Both the position numbers and the translations under genes were made by a program. DNA of 20,536 nucleotides from a virus: IMG/VR virus record IMGVR_UViG_3300020179_003166, positions 1 through 20,536 of that record; one strand, 5' to 3'. Positions within the stretch are counted from its first letter, which is position 1; the number at the start of each line of letters is the position of its first letter. Of this stretch, positions 1 to 6,401 are shown piece by piece. The notes under the pieces were generated by a model. The model was not told where the DNA came from, made no database searches, and saw only the letters and a program-made list of their open reading frames with translations.

Positions 1-2
1 GT

Positions 3-464
3 GTTGCTTATTATGCCACGGAATTCACCACGATTGTTCGTGACGGAATCGGTGGTTCAAAAATCAAACGCACCAAGCAAGGGCAGATTCTTGACCTTGG
101 GGACGAATTTAAAGGTGCGATTTCTGATGCATTAAAGAAAGCAGCACAGGCTTTTGGTGTTGGTCTGTATCTTGCTCGCAGCGACGACGCAATTGAAATT
201 GAGCAAGTAATGGAGGCCGAACAAGTAACCACCCCAGAACAAGCATCGCAGACACAACTCATCTGGGACAACTTCATGGCTTTGAGCAAGAAATTGACCA
301 AAGGGCAAAAAGAAGAGCTTCGCACTGCTTGGGCCCAGTGGAGCAACGGTCAAGCAACTCCAAACAAAGATTCGGTAACGGAGCAGCAGGCAAACTTTCT
401 GCTCACCGAAGCAATGCGTTTATCATTTAGCGGTTCAACAGTAATAGAGACTCCGCCAAAGTGA
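3..464 (+). CDS. Rad52-like single-strand annealing protein, 3' part (5' end outside window)
   Basis: The reading frame is open from the first full codon at base 3 to the TGA at 462-464, so the gene begins upstream. The visible 153 residues include a block reading GDEFKGAISDALKKAAQAFG, followed by VGLYL. This is the signature helix-turn of Rad52/Rad22-type annealing proteins (compare the usual form ALKRAA.KFGIG.YLY). A less conserved tail follows, with the element LTKGQKEELRTAWAQW, probably a flexible or SSB-interacting C-terminus. Family knowledge: such phage proteins coat single-stranded DNA and anneal complementary strands during replication-linked recombination. The next gene, a nuclease, starts inside the last four bases (GTGA), which fits an annealase plus exonuclease pair. 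The ATG at 210 is internal to the conserved domain and is not the start. The N-terminal core is missing, so the exact subfamily is open. Confidence 0.82.
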   Translation, partial: VAYYATEFTTIVRDGIGGSKIKRTKQGQILDLGDEFKGAISDALKKAAQAFGVGLYLARSDDAIEIEQVMEAEQVTTPEQASQTQLIWDNFMALSKKLTKGQKEELRTAWAQWSNGQATPNKDSVTEQQANFLLTEAMRLSFSGSTVIETPPK

Positions 465-1246
465 ACGAAGAAATAGGAGTTTTACCAGAACACTTATCTG
501 CTTCATCGATTCAAACTTACATTCAATGCCCATTGAAATTTAAGTTGTCTCGCGTTGACAAGATAAAAGAGCCACCCACAACAGCAACGTTGCTCGGCAA
601 CTTTGTTCATGACGTGCTTGAGTATTTTTATACCGCATATCAACCAGAGGAGCGCACCATTGCGGCAGCTCGTCAAGCCTGCACCCATATATGGACTGAA
701 GCAAACTGGGCAGATACGGTAGCTCCGTTTCTTAAAAAAACACCCATCAATGATTTCAGATGGAGCGCATGGTGGTGTGTGGAAAATATTTTTTTGTTAG
801 AAAATCCCACATTGGTAATTCCAGATGGAATTGAATATGAAATTTTTGGTCAGCTCGACGGTGTCTTAATAAAAGGGTTTATTGATAGATGGACGGAAGT
901 GGATGGCGTTGTAACAATCACAGACTATAAAACCGGAAAAGTACCAGCCGCCCAATATATGGCAGACAAATGGTTTCAGTTATGCCTGTATGCGCTCCTG
1001 TTGTCTGAATTGGAGCAAAAAAAGGAATTCAATCTTCAACTTTTATACCTAAAGGACGGAGTGGCAAAAAAATATTTGCCCACAGATGAGGATTTTTCAA
1101 ATGTTAGAAATACAATATCAACGACAAAAAAGGAGATAGTAAACTCATATGACAATTCAAAGTGGCCAGCAATCCCATCAAAACTCTGCAACTGGTGCCA
1201 CTATAAATCGCATATCTGCTCATATTGGAACCCAACGAATGAATGA
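461..1246 (+). CDS. RecB/Cas4-like PD-(D/E)XK exonuclease with Fe-S cysteines
   Basis: A 261-residue protein with the layout of RecB/Cas4/AddB-C-type nucleases. The N-terminus has LSASSIQTYIQCPLKFKL, where Cys23 is the first cluster cysteine. It continues with the GxxxH element (Gly46, His50), Asp142 in GFIDRW, the catalytic TDYKTGK (Asp155, Lys157) and the QLCLY helix (Gln173, Tyr177). Near the C-terminus are Cys243, Cys246 and Cys253 in CNWCHYKSHIC. Four cysteines split between the two ends is the known signature of a 4Fe-4S cluster tying the nuclease fold together. The expected activity is metal-dependent DNA exonuclease or 5'-flap cleavage. The start is a GTG that overlaps the previous stop as GTGA, suggesting translational coupling to the annealase. 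Together they look like a two-component recombinase. Nuclease class is secure; polarity and substrate are not visible. Confidence 0.9.
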   Translation: MNEEIGVLPEHLSASSIQTYIQCPLKFKLSRVDKIKEPPTTATLLGNFVHDVLEYFYTAYQPEERTIAAARQACTHIWTEANWADTVAPFLKKTPINDFRWSAWWCVENIFLLENPTLVIPDGIEYEIFGQLDGVLIKGFIDRWTEVDGVVTITDYKTGKVPAAQYMADKWFQLCLYALLLSELEQKKEFNLQLLYLKDGVAKKYLPTDEDFSNVRNTISTTKKEIVNSYDNSKWPAIPSKLCNWCHYKSHICSYWNPTNE

Positions 1247-1724
1247 CGATATGTTTGCCCGCTTGGTGGCGGAAGATGTAAAAAATCGTATTTCTGAAAC
1301 GCAACGAGAATATCTGCACCTACCGCAAAATCGTGACCGGTGGAAGCGGGCATTGATTGCCCTCGTGCGCAATCTCGATGAGCAAATCAACGGTATTTCT
1401 GAAGACAAACAATCCGACTTGGAGCGATACGAATCCCTTGGTCGGGATGGTCAAATTTTATTAACCGAAGCAATTCAGTCATACGACAGTCGGCTGTCAA
1501 AAATTGAACGGTTTAAATTCTTTGTGAACAAACGACTTGATTATGTTGCCTCCCTTGGCGAAGACGAAGGAGCTGTTTCGCGTGCCAATTTTCTTGAAGC
1601 GGCAATTCTCCGACACAAGTCCCTAATGGACGAATTTGACATGGAGCCAACAGATGTAGATGTAGCCCTTTGGGCTGCACTAGACAATAAATGGGAGTTC
1701 GACAATATATCATCTCTTGGGTGA
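1239..1724 (+). CDS. Hypothetical helical phage protein
   Basis: I do not recognise this 161-residue protein. It is predicted to be mostly alpha-helical and charged, with stretches such as EDVKNRISETQREYLHL and YESLGRDGQILLTEAIQSYD, and no cysteines, membrane segment or signal peptide. The frame is open further upstream to an ATG at 1149, but that would give a 98-base overlap with the well-supported nuclease. The ATG at 1239 overlaps it by only eight bases and has GGAA about eight bases upstream, so I choose it. The following HNH gene starts at or before the stop of this one. Position inside a recombination block suggests a DNA-metabolism accessory role, but nothing in the residues shows it. 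Confidence 0.7.
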   Translation: MNDDMFARLVAEDVKNRISETQREYLHLPQNRDRWKRALIALVRNLDEQINGISEDKQSDLERYESLGRDGQILLTEAIQSYDSRLSKIERFKFFVNKRLDYVASLGEDEGAVSRANFLEAAILRHKSLMDEFDMEPTDVDVALWAALDNKWEFDNISSLG

Positions 1725-2023
1725 GGTATCGTTCAAAAAAGAAAGAACAGGAATACGCGCTTAGGCGCCCACTTGTTAAAAGACTTCTTTCAGAAAGACC
1801 CCATTGTGAAGCTTGTCCTGTTTTTGCTGCGCACGACAAAAAACTGACGTACATTCAAAACGCAAGCTGCGACATACACGAGGTTGTGCGAAGGTCACAG
1901 GGTGGCTCAATATTGGACGAAACTAATTTACTTGCAGTTTGTAGGTCGTGCCACAACAGAATCGGGAATTATCCACAACTTGCATTTGATTTGGGCTTAG
2001 CCAAACGTGGAAAAAAAACATAA
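1721..2023 (+). CDS. HNH endonuclease
   Basis: A small, lysine- and arginine-rich protein of about 100 residues with a complete zinc-braced HNH motif. Numbered from the GTG at 1721: Cys29-x2-Cys32 (HCEAC), His53 in DIHEVV, Asn69 in ETNLLAVC, and Cys74-x2-Cys77-His78 (CRSCH). The family cuts DNA with a single metal ion; phage copies serve in packaging, recombination or homing. I choose GTG 1721 because it overlaps the previous stop as GTGA, the same arrangement as at 461, and because the basic RYRSKKK segment is a usual N-terminus for this family. ATG 1691 is the alternative and adds ten residues with a 34-base overlap. A terminator follows about 70 bases after the stop, so this is the last gene of its transcript. 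The role in this phage is not decided by context: no terminase genes are adjacent. Confidence 0.85.
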   Translation: MRYRSKKKEQEYALRRPLVKRLLSERPHCEACPVFAAHDKKLTYIQNASCDIHEVVRRSQGGSILDETNLLAVCRSCHNRIGNYPQLAFDLGLAKRGKKT

Positions 2024-2092
2024 AACATCACTTGCATTTACAAGGTGCTAAATAATTTCGTTGTAAAATAAGTAAGGTAAGGACCGTTATAG

Positions 2093-2152
2093 GCGTTGGG
2101 ACCGAGGGCGCGGGTCATCCCATGCGACCCTCGGTCCTGGCGTGTTTTTTTT
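2093..2152 (+). terminator. Rho-independent terminator after the HNH gene
   Basis: A perfect 10-bp GC-rich stem (2099-2108 with 2128-2137) is extended outward by G-U and Watson-Crick pairs to about 2093/2143, with a 19-base loop. One base later a run of eight T residues (2145-2152) begins. Stem plus immediate T-tract is the classical intrinsic terminator layout. It lies about 70 bases downstream of the HNH stop and separates the first recombination genes from the block beginning with the RuvC-like gene. Confidence 0.88.
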
Positions 2153-2361
2153 GTTGTGCTGCATGTATCTGTTTACCTGTATTAGCGATTTGATAGTGCT
2201 ACTCTGAGCTCGGCTAGCCATTTCTCAAAAAGAAAGGCAGGTGGTCCCGAATCTAGTAGTGACAACTACGCAAAGTAAATACGGGTGAAAATTCGTATGA
2301 AATCCCGCCGGTCTTTGGCTAATGGGCCGGCGGGTCTTTGTTTCTGGACTAGGGTTTTTTT
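2153..2361 (+). promoter_or_regulatory. Non-coding leader upstream of the RuvC-like gene
   Basis: About 209 bases without a plausible gene, lying between a strong terminator and the next start codon; it should therefore hold a promoter and the 5' leader of the downstream transcript. A clear -35/-10 pair is not visible. Visible RNA structure includes: a 5-bp hairpin GTAGT/ACTAC with loop GACA (2256-2260 with 2265-2269); an enclosing CCCG/CGGG pair (2246-2249 with 2282-2285); a competing ATACG/CGTAT hairpin (2279-2283 with 2294-2298); and a GC-rich hairpin at 2304-2334. The CGGG at 2282-2285 could also pair with CCCG 2304-2307. These choices are mutually exclusive, as in attenuators and riboswitches. 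I recognise no known riboswitch class. Function is inference. Confidence 0.5.
2304..2334 (+). terminator. GC-rich hairpin before the RuvC-like gene (possible attenuator)
   Basis: A perfect 8-bp stem CCCGCCGG/CCGGCGGG (2304-2311 with 2327-2334) closes a 15-base loop. The bases directly after it (TCTTTGTTTC) are T-rich but not a clean T-tract; a run of seven T residues occurs only at 2355-2361, directly before the GTG start. It could therefore act as a weak or conditional terminator, a pause site or a translational element. The loop segment TGGCTA (2316-2321) is complementary to TAGCCA at 2215-2220, which would allow a long-range pseudoknot. Confidence 0.5.
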
Positions 2362-2907
2362 GTGCAACTCAATATTCTTGGACTTGACCTTTCTCTCACA
2401 TCCACTGGGTATTGTCATAACGGCGACGCAGGATATATATCCGTTAATGCTTCCGGTGCTAAAAGATTGCAAAACATTACAAGCGAAATAGGAAATATTA
2501 TTGTTGCAAATAAAATTCACGCGGTTGCCATAGAGGGTTATGCATTTGCGGCGAGACACTCTCAGGCTCATTCAATTGGAGAGCTTGGTGGTGTTGTCAG
2601 GGTCTTGCTTCTTTCTATGGATATTCCTTATGTTGTGATTCCGCCAACCTGCCGCGCAAAGTTTGCCACCGGAAAGGGCAATGCTGGAAAGTCTGAAGTA
2701 ATATCTTCTGTATCAGCTATTACGGGAATAGTCTGGAAGGGTGGGCATGCAGACGATATGTGCGATGCTTGGATTTTGGAGGAAATGGTGTTGGCTAAAT
2801 TGGGTTATGCAAAATTTACCTGGCCTTCAATTTCGCTTGCGGCGCTAGAGAAGATAGACTGGTCACCATTCGAGGGGATTATAAATGAACAGAACTCAAC
2901 CAATTAG
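2362..2907 (+). CDS. RuvC-like Holliday junction resolvase
   Basis: A 181-residue protein with an RNase H/RuvC-type fold. The first strand NILGLDLSLTSTGYC carries Asp9, followed by Glu58 in VAIEGYAF, then GELGGVVRVLL, the IPPTCRAKFATGKGNAGKSEV segment, and Asp132/Asp135 in HADDMCDAW. These are the four expected acidic catalytic residues of RuvC-type resolvases, which cut four-way junctions symmetrically with two metal ions. In phages they resolve branched DNA before packaging. The GTG start at 2362 sits right before the first strand, as in family members, with AGGG about eight bases upstream. The last 23 bases overlap the next gene. Together with the annealase and nuclease it makes a complete recombination toolkit. 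Crossover-junction resolvase is the best call; a general RuvC-fold nuclease is the alternative. Confidence 0.85.
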   Translation: MQLNILGLDLSLTSTGYCHNGDAGYISVNASGAKRLQNITSEIGNIIVANKIHAVAIEGYAFAARHSQAHSIGELGGVVRVLLLSMDIPYVVIPPTCRAKFATGKGNAGKSEVISSVSAITGIVWKGGHADDMCDAWILEEMVLAKLGYAKFTWPSISLAALEKIDWSPFEGIINEQNSTN

Positions 2908-3241
2908 CCAAGTTGATATTGAAAAAGAAATAATGCGATTGCTTGAAATGCTTGAAAAAGAGACAGAGAATTTTGAGATTCTCGCTGTTGACGCTGCAAA
3001 GAAAGATGCTCGATATAAAGCTGAGTGGGCAAAAGAATATCTTGGTGCTGCGGGCAAGGGCCACCGAACCATCACCGACAGAGAACAGTGGTCGCACTAC
3101 AAAATGGAACAGATGAAAGAAGATTACGAAATAGCAGAAGCGCTAGTCAAGGCAAAACGCGAGAAATTGTTATCTTTGCGAACAAGCATTGATGCACTGC
3201 GGACGCTGAATGCCAACGTACGCGCACAAATCGAGCTCTGA
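2885..3241 (+). CDS. Hypothetical coiled-coil protein
   Basis: A 118-residue, strongly charged, almost wholly helical protein. Residues about 8-40 (VDIEKEIMRLLEMLEKETE) and about 75-118 (EIAEALVKAKREKLLSL and onward) show heptad-like spacing of Leu/Ile/Ala and suggest two coiled-coil arms around a Gly-containing turn (LGAAGKGHRTITDREQW). The start has a good ribosome site, GAGGGG seven bases before the ATG, so the 23-base overlap with the resolvase gene is credible. No catalytic motif or metal site is visible. Family and function are not recognised; an oligomeric accessory protein of replication or recombination is possible from context only. Confidence 0.72.
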   Translation: MNRTQPISQVDIEKEIMRLLEMLEKETENFEILAVDAAKKDARYKAEWAKEYLGAAGKGHRTITDREQWSHYKMEQMKEDYEIAEALVKAKREKLLSLRTSIDALRTLNANVRAQIEL

Positions 3242-3252
3242 TTGTAAATTTT

Positions 3253-3792
3253 ATGTCGTCGATTAATCCATCGTTGCTTAATCCGGCGCCATGGAGAGTC
3301 AATTATATTCTTAAACCAGATATAAAAATACTGATTTCGTCAATTGAAAAATATGGTTTGTTAAATCCAATTCTTGTGCAGGAATCATCAAACACAATCA
3401 TCGATGGCCATCAAAGAATAATCGCAATATCTCAATCTAAAATTCTTTCCAAGAAATATGCAAAGTCAATTTTGTGCACAAAAATTGATTTGTCCGATAT
3501 TGACGCAATGATTTTGCATGTTCAAATGAACCGTGGTCGCGGGTCAGTAATGGCAAAACGAATGTCTGATGTTGTCAAGAGGATACATCAAAGCCGACTG
3601 TATTCAATTGAGCAATTGGACGACATGTTTAACATGTCTGTTCAGGAGTCGGAAATGATGCTAGATGGCTCGCTTTTAAAAATGCGCAAAATAAAAGAAC
3701 ATACATATTCAAAAGCATGGGTTCCAATTGAAGCACCAGCCAAACCAGGTAACGAAATAACCCTAGAAAAGCCCCCTAACCCAGACCGTTAA
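3253..3792 (+). CDS. ParB-like (ParB/Srx fold) nuclease-domain protein
   Basis: A 179-residue protein whose N-terminal half matches the ParB/sulfiredoxin domain: LISSIEKYGLLNPILVQ (about residues 27-43) followed by IIDGHQRIIAIS (about 49-60), the counterpart of the GxRRxxA box. A helical segment follows, containing MNRGRGSVMAKRMSDVVKRI and SIEQLDDMFNMSVQESEMML, which resembles the helix-turn-helix region of ParB-like proteins. Known members bind or hydrolyse CTP or nick DNA; phage copies are common and mostly uncharacterised. No partner ParA is seen, so plasmid-type segregation is not supported here. A regulator or DNA-modifying role is possible. The ribosome site is weak (AT-rich 11-base gap). 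It is the last gene before the structural block. Confidence 0.78.
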   Translation: MSSINPSLLNPAPWRVNYILKPDIKILISSIEKYGLLNPILVQESSNTIIDGHQRIIAISQSKILSKKYAKSILCTKIDLSDIDAMILHVQMNRGRGSVMAKRMSDVVKRIHQSRLYSIEQLDDMFNMSVQESEMMLDGSLLKMRKIKEHTYSKAWVPIEAPAKPGNEITLEKPPNPDR

Positions 3793-3844
3793 TTTACTAG
3801 GAATATGATGGTGTAAACTTTAGTCAAACGTTGAAGAGGTATTT

Positions 3845-4063
3845 ATGCCAGAGATAAACACCGTTCGCGACTCGGAAATCGGTGCACTGACAAGACGAAA
3901 TCCTGTAACCGCGGGCAATACGCCATCTTTTTTGCGCAGAGCCGCGGCTTACGGCCTCAATCGTCTTGCGGACGTTATTTCCGGGCAGAGAACAACTCCA
4001 AGGGGTACGGGTAGGGCATTGCTGAGAGAGAGACGAAGGCTAAATTTGGCAAGAGCCACGTGA
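3845..4063 (+). CDS. Small basic protein at the head of the structural block
   Basis: A 72-residue, arginine-rich protein (for example LLRERRRLNLARAT at the C-terminus, and FLRRAAAYGLNRLADVISGQ in the middle). A GAAGAGG ribosome site lies a few bases upstream of the ATG. The middle could form an amphipathic helix; the rest looks disordered. I do not recognise the family. The gene lies seven bases before the head-tail adaptor gene and 52 bases after the ParB-like gene, so it is the first gene of the neck/tail block and may be a head or neck accessory, but this rests only on position. It is well placed and has a good ribosome site, so I think it is real. Confidence 0.62.
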   Translation: MPEINTVRDSEIGALTRRNPVTAGNTPSFLRRAAAYGLNRLADVISGQRTTPRGTGRALLRERRRLNLARAT

Positions 4064-4070
4064 GATAGCA

Positions 4071-4925
4071 ATGCTTGTTTCTGCTTCTGATTTACAGACA
4101 TACATGGATGTCAAGTTTAGTTTAAAACAACTTGATGCTGCGGATTTTGTCATAGAGGGCCTACAGAGCGAGCTTGAGGCATACCTTCGTCGGCCCGTTG
4201 AGGTTGACGAAATTACCGAGACGCACGTTATTCCAAGCTACTTTCAGGGTGTTCCAGCTACATCTTTTTTCTACGACCACTCACTAAGCACCACAGATAG
4301 TGGAATAAGTTATATTCAACCATCTGTTGTCTTGAGTTTGCGAAATACGCCAGTTGTTTCCGTGAAGAGTGTTTCAATTAGAAACCTTTCACAAGTTCCA
4401 GTGTTTCTTGCAGAATCAACCATGAAAACTGCGACCGTAACTAATGCTTCACAATCGGGGACAGTTGTCACATTTTCTGCGGCTAATAGTTTTACTAAGG
4501 GGCAACGTGTAGTTATTAATGGCGTAACTCCTTCTAGCTACAACAAATCGTCATTGGAAATTACATCAGTTACAAGCACAACTTTTTCTGTTGGCGAATA
4601 TCCAGCCGGTTTGCCAGCCTACGTTTCTGGTGGAACAGCAACGGCAACTGGAAATGATTATGTCGTCCACAGATATGGCATTGAGCTATTTAGGGGATTC
4701 CCGAACGACACCGTAGAAGTTGTGTATAGCGGTGGTCTTGATGGCGGAACAATAAAAATGTTCAAGTTGTTTATTCTTCGCGCCGCTACCCGAGAAATGC
4801 AGAATATGCATGACGACGTTGTTGGTGTAAAAGACCTAACAACCCGAAACGTTGCGCCGCTTGAGACTGGATTTAGCGAACGAGAGCTGCTTGCTTTGCG
4901 CAGGTGGAGAAGGCGACGTATCTAA
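4071..4925 (+). CDS. Head-tail adaptor (connector) protein with inserted beta domain
   Basis: A 284-residue protein. The first 50 residues (LVSASDLQTYMDVKFSLKQL, then AADFVIEGLQSELEAYLRRP) match the helical start of head-tail adaptors that dock under the portal (HK97 gp6 / SPP1 gp15-like). The C-terminal part has VEVVYSGG followed by a helix (MFKLFILRAATREMQNM) and a loop with the VGVKDLTTRNV segment, also usual for the family. Residues about 120-193 are different: a Thr/Ser/Val-rich beta module (TVVTFSAANSFTKGQRVVIN, ITSVTSTTFSVG, YVSGGTATAT) of the kind found repeated in virion surface proteins. Family members without it are usually much shorter. The gene is followed immediately by tail completion and terminator genes, the standard neck order. 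The next start overlaps its stop by one base (TAATG). Confidence 0.72.
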   Translation: MLVSASDLQTYMDVKFSLKQLDAADFVIEGLQSELEAYLRRPVEVDEITETHVIPSYFQGVPATSFFYDHSLSTTDSGISYIQPSVVLSLRNTPVVSVKSVSIRNLSQVPVFLAESTMKTATVTNASQSGTVVTFSAANSFTKGQRVVINGVTPSSYNKSSLEITSVTSTTFSVGEYPAGLPAYVSGGTATATGNDYVVHRYGIELFRGFPNDTVEVVYSGGLDGGTIKMFKLFILRAATREMQNMHDDVVGVKDLTTRNVAPLETGFSERELLALRRWRRRRI

Positions 4926-5389
4926 TGGCTAAGGTTGAAATTGATGTAACGAAACGAGGTGTATCTTCGACTATTGCAAGACTTACCGCAATGAGCGCTC
5001 GTTCCAAAGTTTTAACACCAGTTCTTGTAAAAGCAAAACAAGAAATTAAGTTAGCCCACGCGGCAAACTTTACAAGCAACGGACTGCCCGTTGGTGGATG
5101 GGCGCCACTTGATGCCCAGTATGCAACGTGGAAAATGGCAAGATTTCCAGGACTACCGCCAATGATACGAACAGGAAAATTGTTTGCATCATTGGCTGGT
5201 GCAAATGGTTCAATAGACACAATGACAAACACTTCTTTTTCGTTTGGAACATCTGTTGAGTATGCAAAGTTTCATCAATACGGAACCAACAAAATGCCAA
5301 AACGAAAAATTGTATTTGAGCCACCACTTTTTGCAAGAAATCTTGGAGGCAACGCCGCTGAATATATTGCCAACGGTGAGGTTTTGTAA
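4925..5389 (+). CDS. Tail completion / virion morphogenesis protein (gpS/Mu gpG-like)
   Basis: A 154-residue protein with the recognisable core of the phage virion morphogenesis family: GGWAPLDAQYATWKMARFPG (residues 58-76), MIRTGKLFASL (80-90), SFSFGTSVEYAKFHQYGT (104-121) and MPKRKIVFEPPL (124 onward). The pattern W.PL..Y..WK, TG.L..SL, FGT...YA.FHQYGT and MP.R is characteristic. These proteins form or complete the neck between head and contractile tail. The ATG at 4925 overlaps the previous stop (TAATG) and has GGAGAAGG about eleven bases upstream; an ATG at 4904 would lie inside the adaptor gene and is less likely. The gene ends overlapping the next ATG by one base in the same way. Confidence 0.82.
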   Translation: MAKVEIDVTKRGVSSTIARLTAMSARSKVLTPVLVKAKQEIKLAHAANFTSNGLPVGGWAPLDAQYATWKMARFPGLPPMIRTGKLFASLAGANGSIDTMTNTSFSFGTSVEYAKFHQYGTNKMPKRKIVFEPPLFARNLGGNAAEYIANGEVL

Positions 5390-6027
5390 TGCCATCAGAA
5401 TTAATGTATGGAGCGCAATTTGCAAAATCTTTTGTTAATCAGTACTTGAACGACGATATACCCCGACGAATTGTTCGTTATAGAAACGGCTGGGGTTTGT
5501 CGTCTACGGAGTTGCCAACTCCAGAGGAATATCTAACATATGAACCGATTGCGCTTGACTCGTGGCCTACGATTATTACCGTTGCTATTTCTACTCGTTC
5601 ATTTAATAGGATTGGCTATAGCGATGGCGCCGACCCCATATACAAGGTCAACTACTCGATGCGCACATATGTTTGGGTTAGAACTGATGGCTCAAAAGAA
5701 ACTACCGAGATGAGAGACAGGCTGACCACAGTTGTTCGGTCTGCAATTTTAGACTACCCGTGTCTGCAACGAGAGGGGGCAGAAAGAGAGGCTCGTATTG
5801 AGGAAACCACCCTCGTAGAAGAATTTTCCGATTTAACCCTATTGAAGGGAGACAGAGTTCTTGCTGGCGCATACCTTGGATACGACTTATCTATTGACGA
5901 AGTAATCGCTCGTGATAATATTGCTGATGAAGTTACTGAATTTGGTTTGACTGTCGGACAAAATCCTCTGACGTCGTTAATAACCAATTTCACGAATGCC
6001 GCAGACATCACAATTACGAACGGATAA
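5389..6027 (+). CDS. Putative tail terminator / neck protein
   Basis: A 212-residue protein following the tail completion gene with a one-base overlap. Visible features are an N-terminal region with IPRRIVRYRNGWGLSSTELP, a beta-strand-rich middle (WPTIITVAIS, VNYSMRTYVWVRT), a helix with EMRDRLTTVVRSAILDYP and a segment ETTLVEEFSDLTLLKGDRVL. The sequence of strand, long helix and strand, and the position directly before the sheath region, agree with tail terminator proteins (lambda gpU/Mu gp37-like), which cap the tube and sheath at the head end. I do not see a sequence motif specific enough to prove this, so the assignment leans on synteny and secondary structure. The C-terminal 50 residues appear to be an extension. 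Confidence 0.58.
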   Translation: MPSELMYGAQFAKSFVNQYLNDDIPRRIVRYRNGWGLSSTELPTPEEYLTYEPIALDSWPTIITVAISTRSFNRIGYSDGADPIYKVNYSMRTYVWVRTDGSKETTEMRDRLTTVVRSAILDYPCLQREGAEREARIEETTLVEEFSDLTLLKGDRVLAGAYLGYDLSIDEVIARDNIADEVTEFGLTVGQNPLTSLITNFTNAADITITNG

Positions 6028-6029
6028 TT

Positions 6030-6392
6030 ATGAAAACCAACATTGAAATTGTTTCTATTTCTGAACAAATTGATGAAATACCCATTGAAAACGCTGATTT
6101 TTGTCAAATTCAGAATCTATCCTTTAAAACTATTCAAATTACGGATGATGCTTATCTTTTGGGGCGTGCATTTTGTTTGGTAAAGACAGATAACGAAAGA
6201 ATAATTCCTCTTATTGACAAAGGATTAATTCGTCTTATTGACACTCCCGTAGCCCAAAAATCGACCGATAAGAAAAAGCCAAAATCTCGTAAAATGATAA
6301 AACAAGAACAAATCGAACAGCAAAATGAAGTTCTTGAAAGCTTAAACGAGCTTTTTGTTGAACCCACCGAAAACGTACGCCAAACACCGTAA
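6030..6392 (+). CDS. Small hypothetical protein between tail terminator and sheath
   Basis: A 120-residue protein with two parts. Residues about 1-73 look like a small beta fold (NLSFKTIQITDDAYLLGRAF, ERIIPLIDKGLIRLIDTP). The remainder is a charged, lysine- and glutamine-rich tail (KKKPKSRKMIKQEQIEQQNE) that probably forms a helix or is disordered. Contractile phages often carry one small protein at this position before the sheath gene (for example Mu gp38), but I see no diagnostic motif linking them. Two bases separate it from the upstream stop, and the ribosome site is weak, so translation may depend on coupling. Function unknown; tail-related by position. Confidence 0.62.
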   Translation: MKTNIEIVSISEQIDEIPIENADFCQIQNLSFKTIQITDDAYLLGRAFCLVKTDNERIIPLIDKGLIRLIDTPVAQKSTDKKKPKSRKMIKQEQIEQQNEVLESLNELFVEPTENVRQTP

Positions 6393-6401
6393 CGTGTCTT
6401 C

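Noticed and set aside
1149-1238. Upstream ATG for the protein ending at 1724
   Set aside because: It would overlap the nuclease gene by 98 bases, through the codons of its conserved C-terminal cysteines. The ATG at 1239 is the more economical start.
2233-2252. Similarity of AGGTGGTCCCG to the T-box antiterminator sequence
   Set aside because: The conserved T-box core and specifier stem are not present, and the downstream gene is not a tRNA synthetase or amino acid gene.
2205-2340. Possible tRNA or tRNA-like RNA in the leader
   Set aside because: No cloverleaf can be drawn: there is no matching acceptor stem, anticodon arm or standard T-arm.
2285-2491. A 68-codon plus-strand frame starting at GTG 2285 in the leader, possible leader peptide
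   Set aside because: It runs through the perfect hairpin stem and deep into the RuvC-like gene, lacks a ribosome site and is not protein-like. The hairpin explains the sequence better.
4904-4924. ATG 4904 as start of the tail completion protein
   Set aside because: It lies inside the adaptor gene, whereas ATG 4925 overlaps the stop by one base and has GGAGAAGG at a usable distance.
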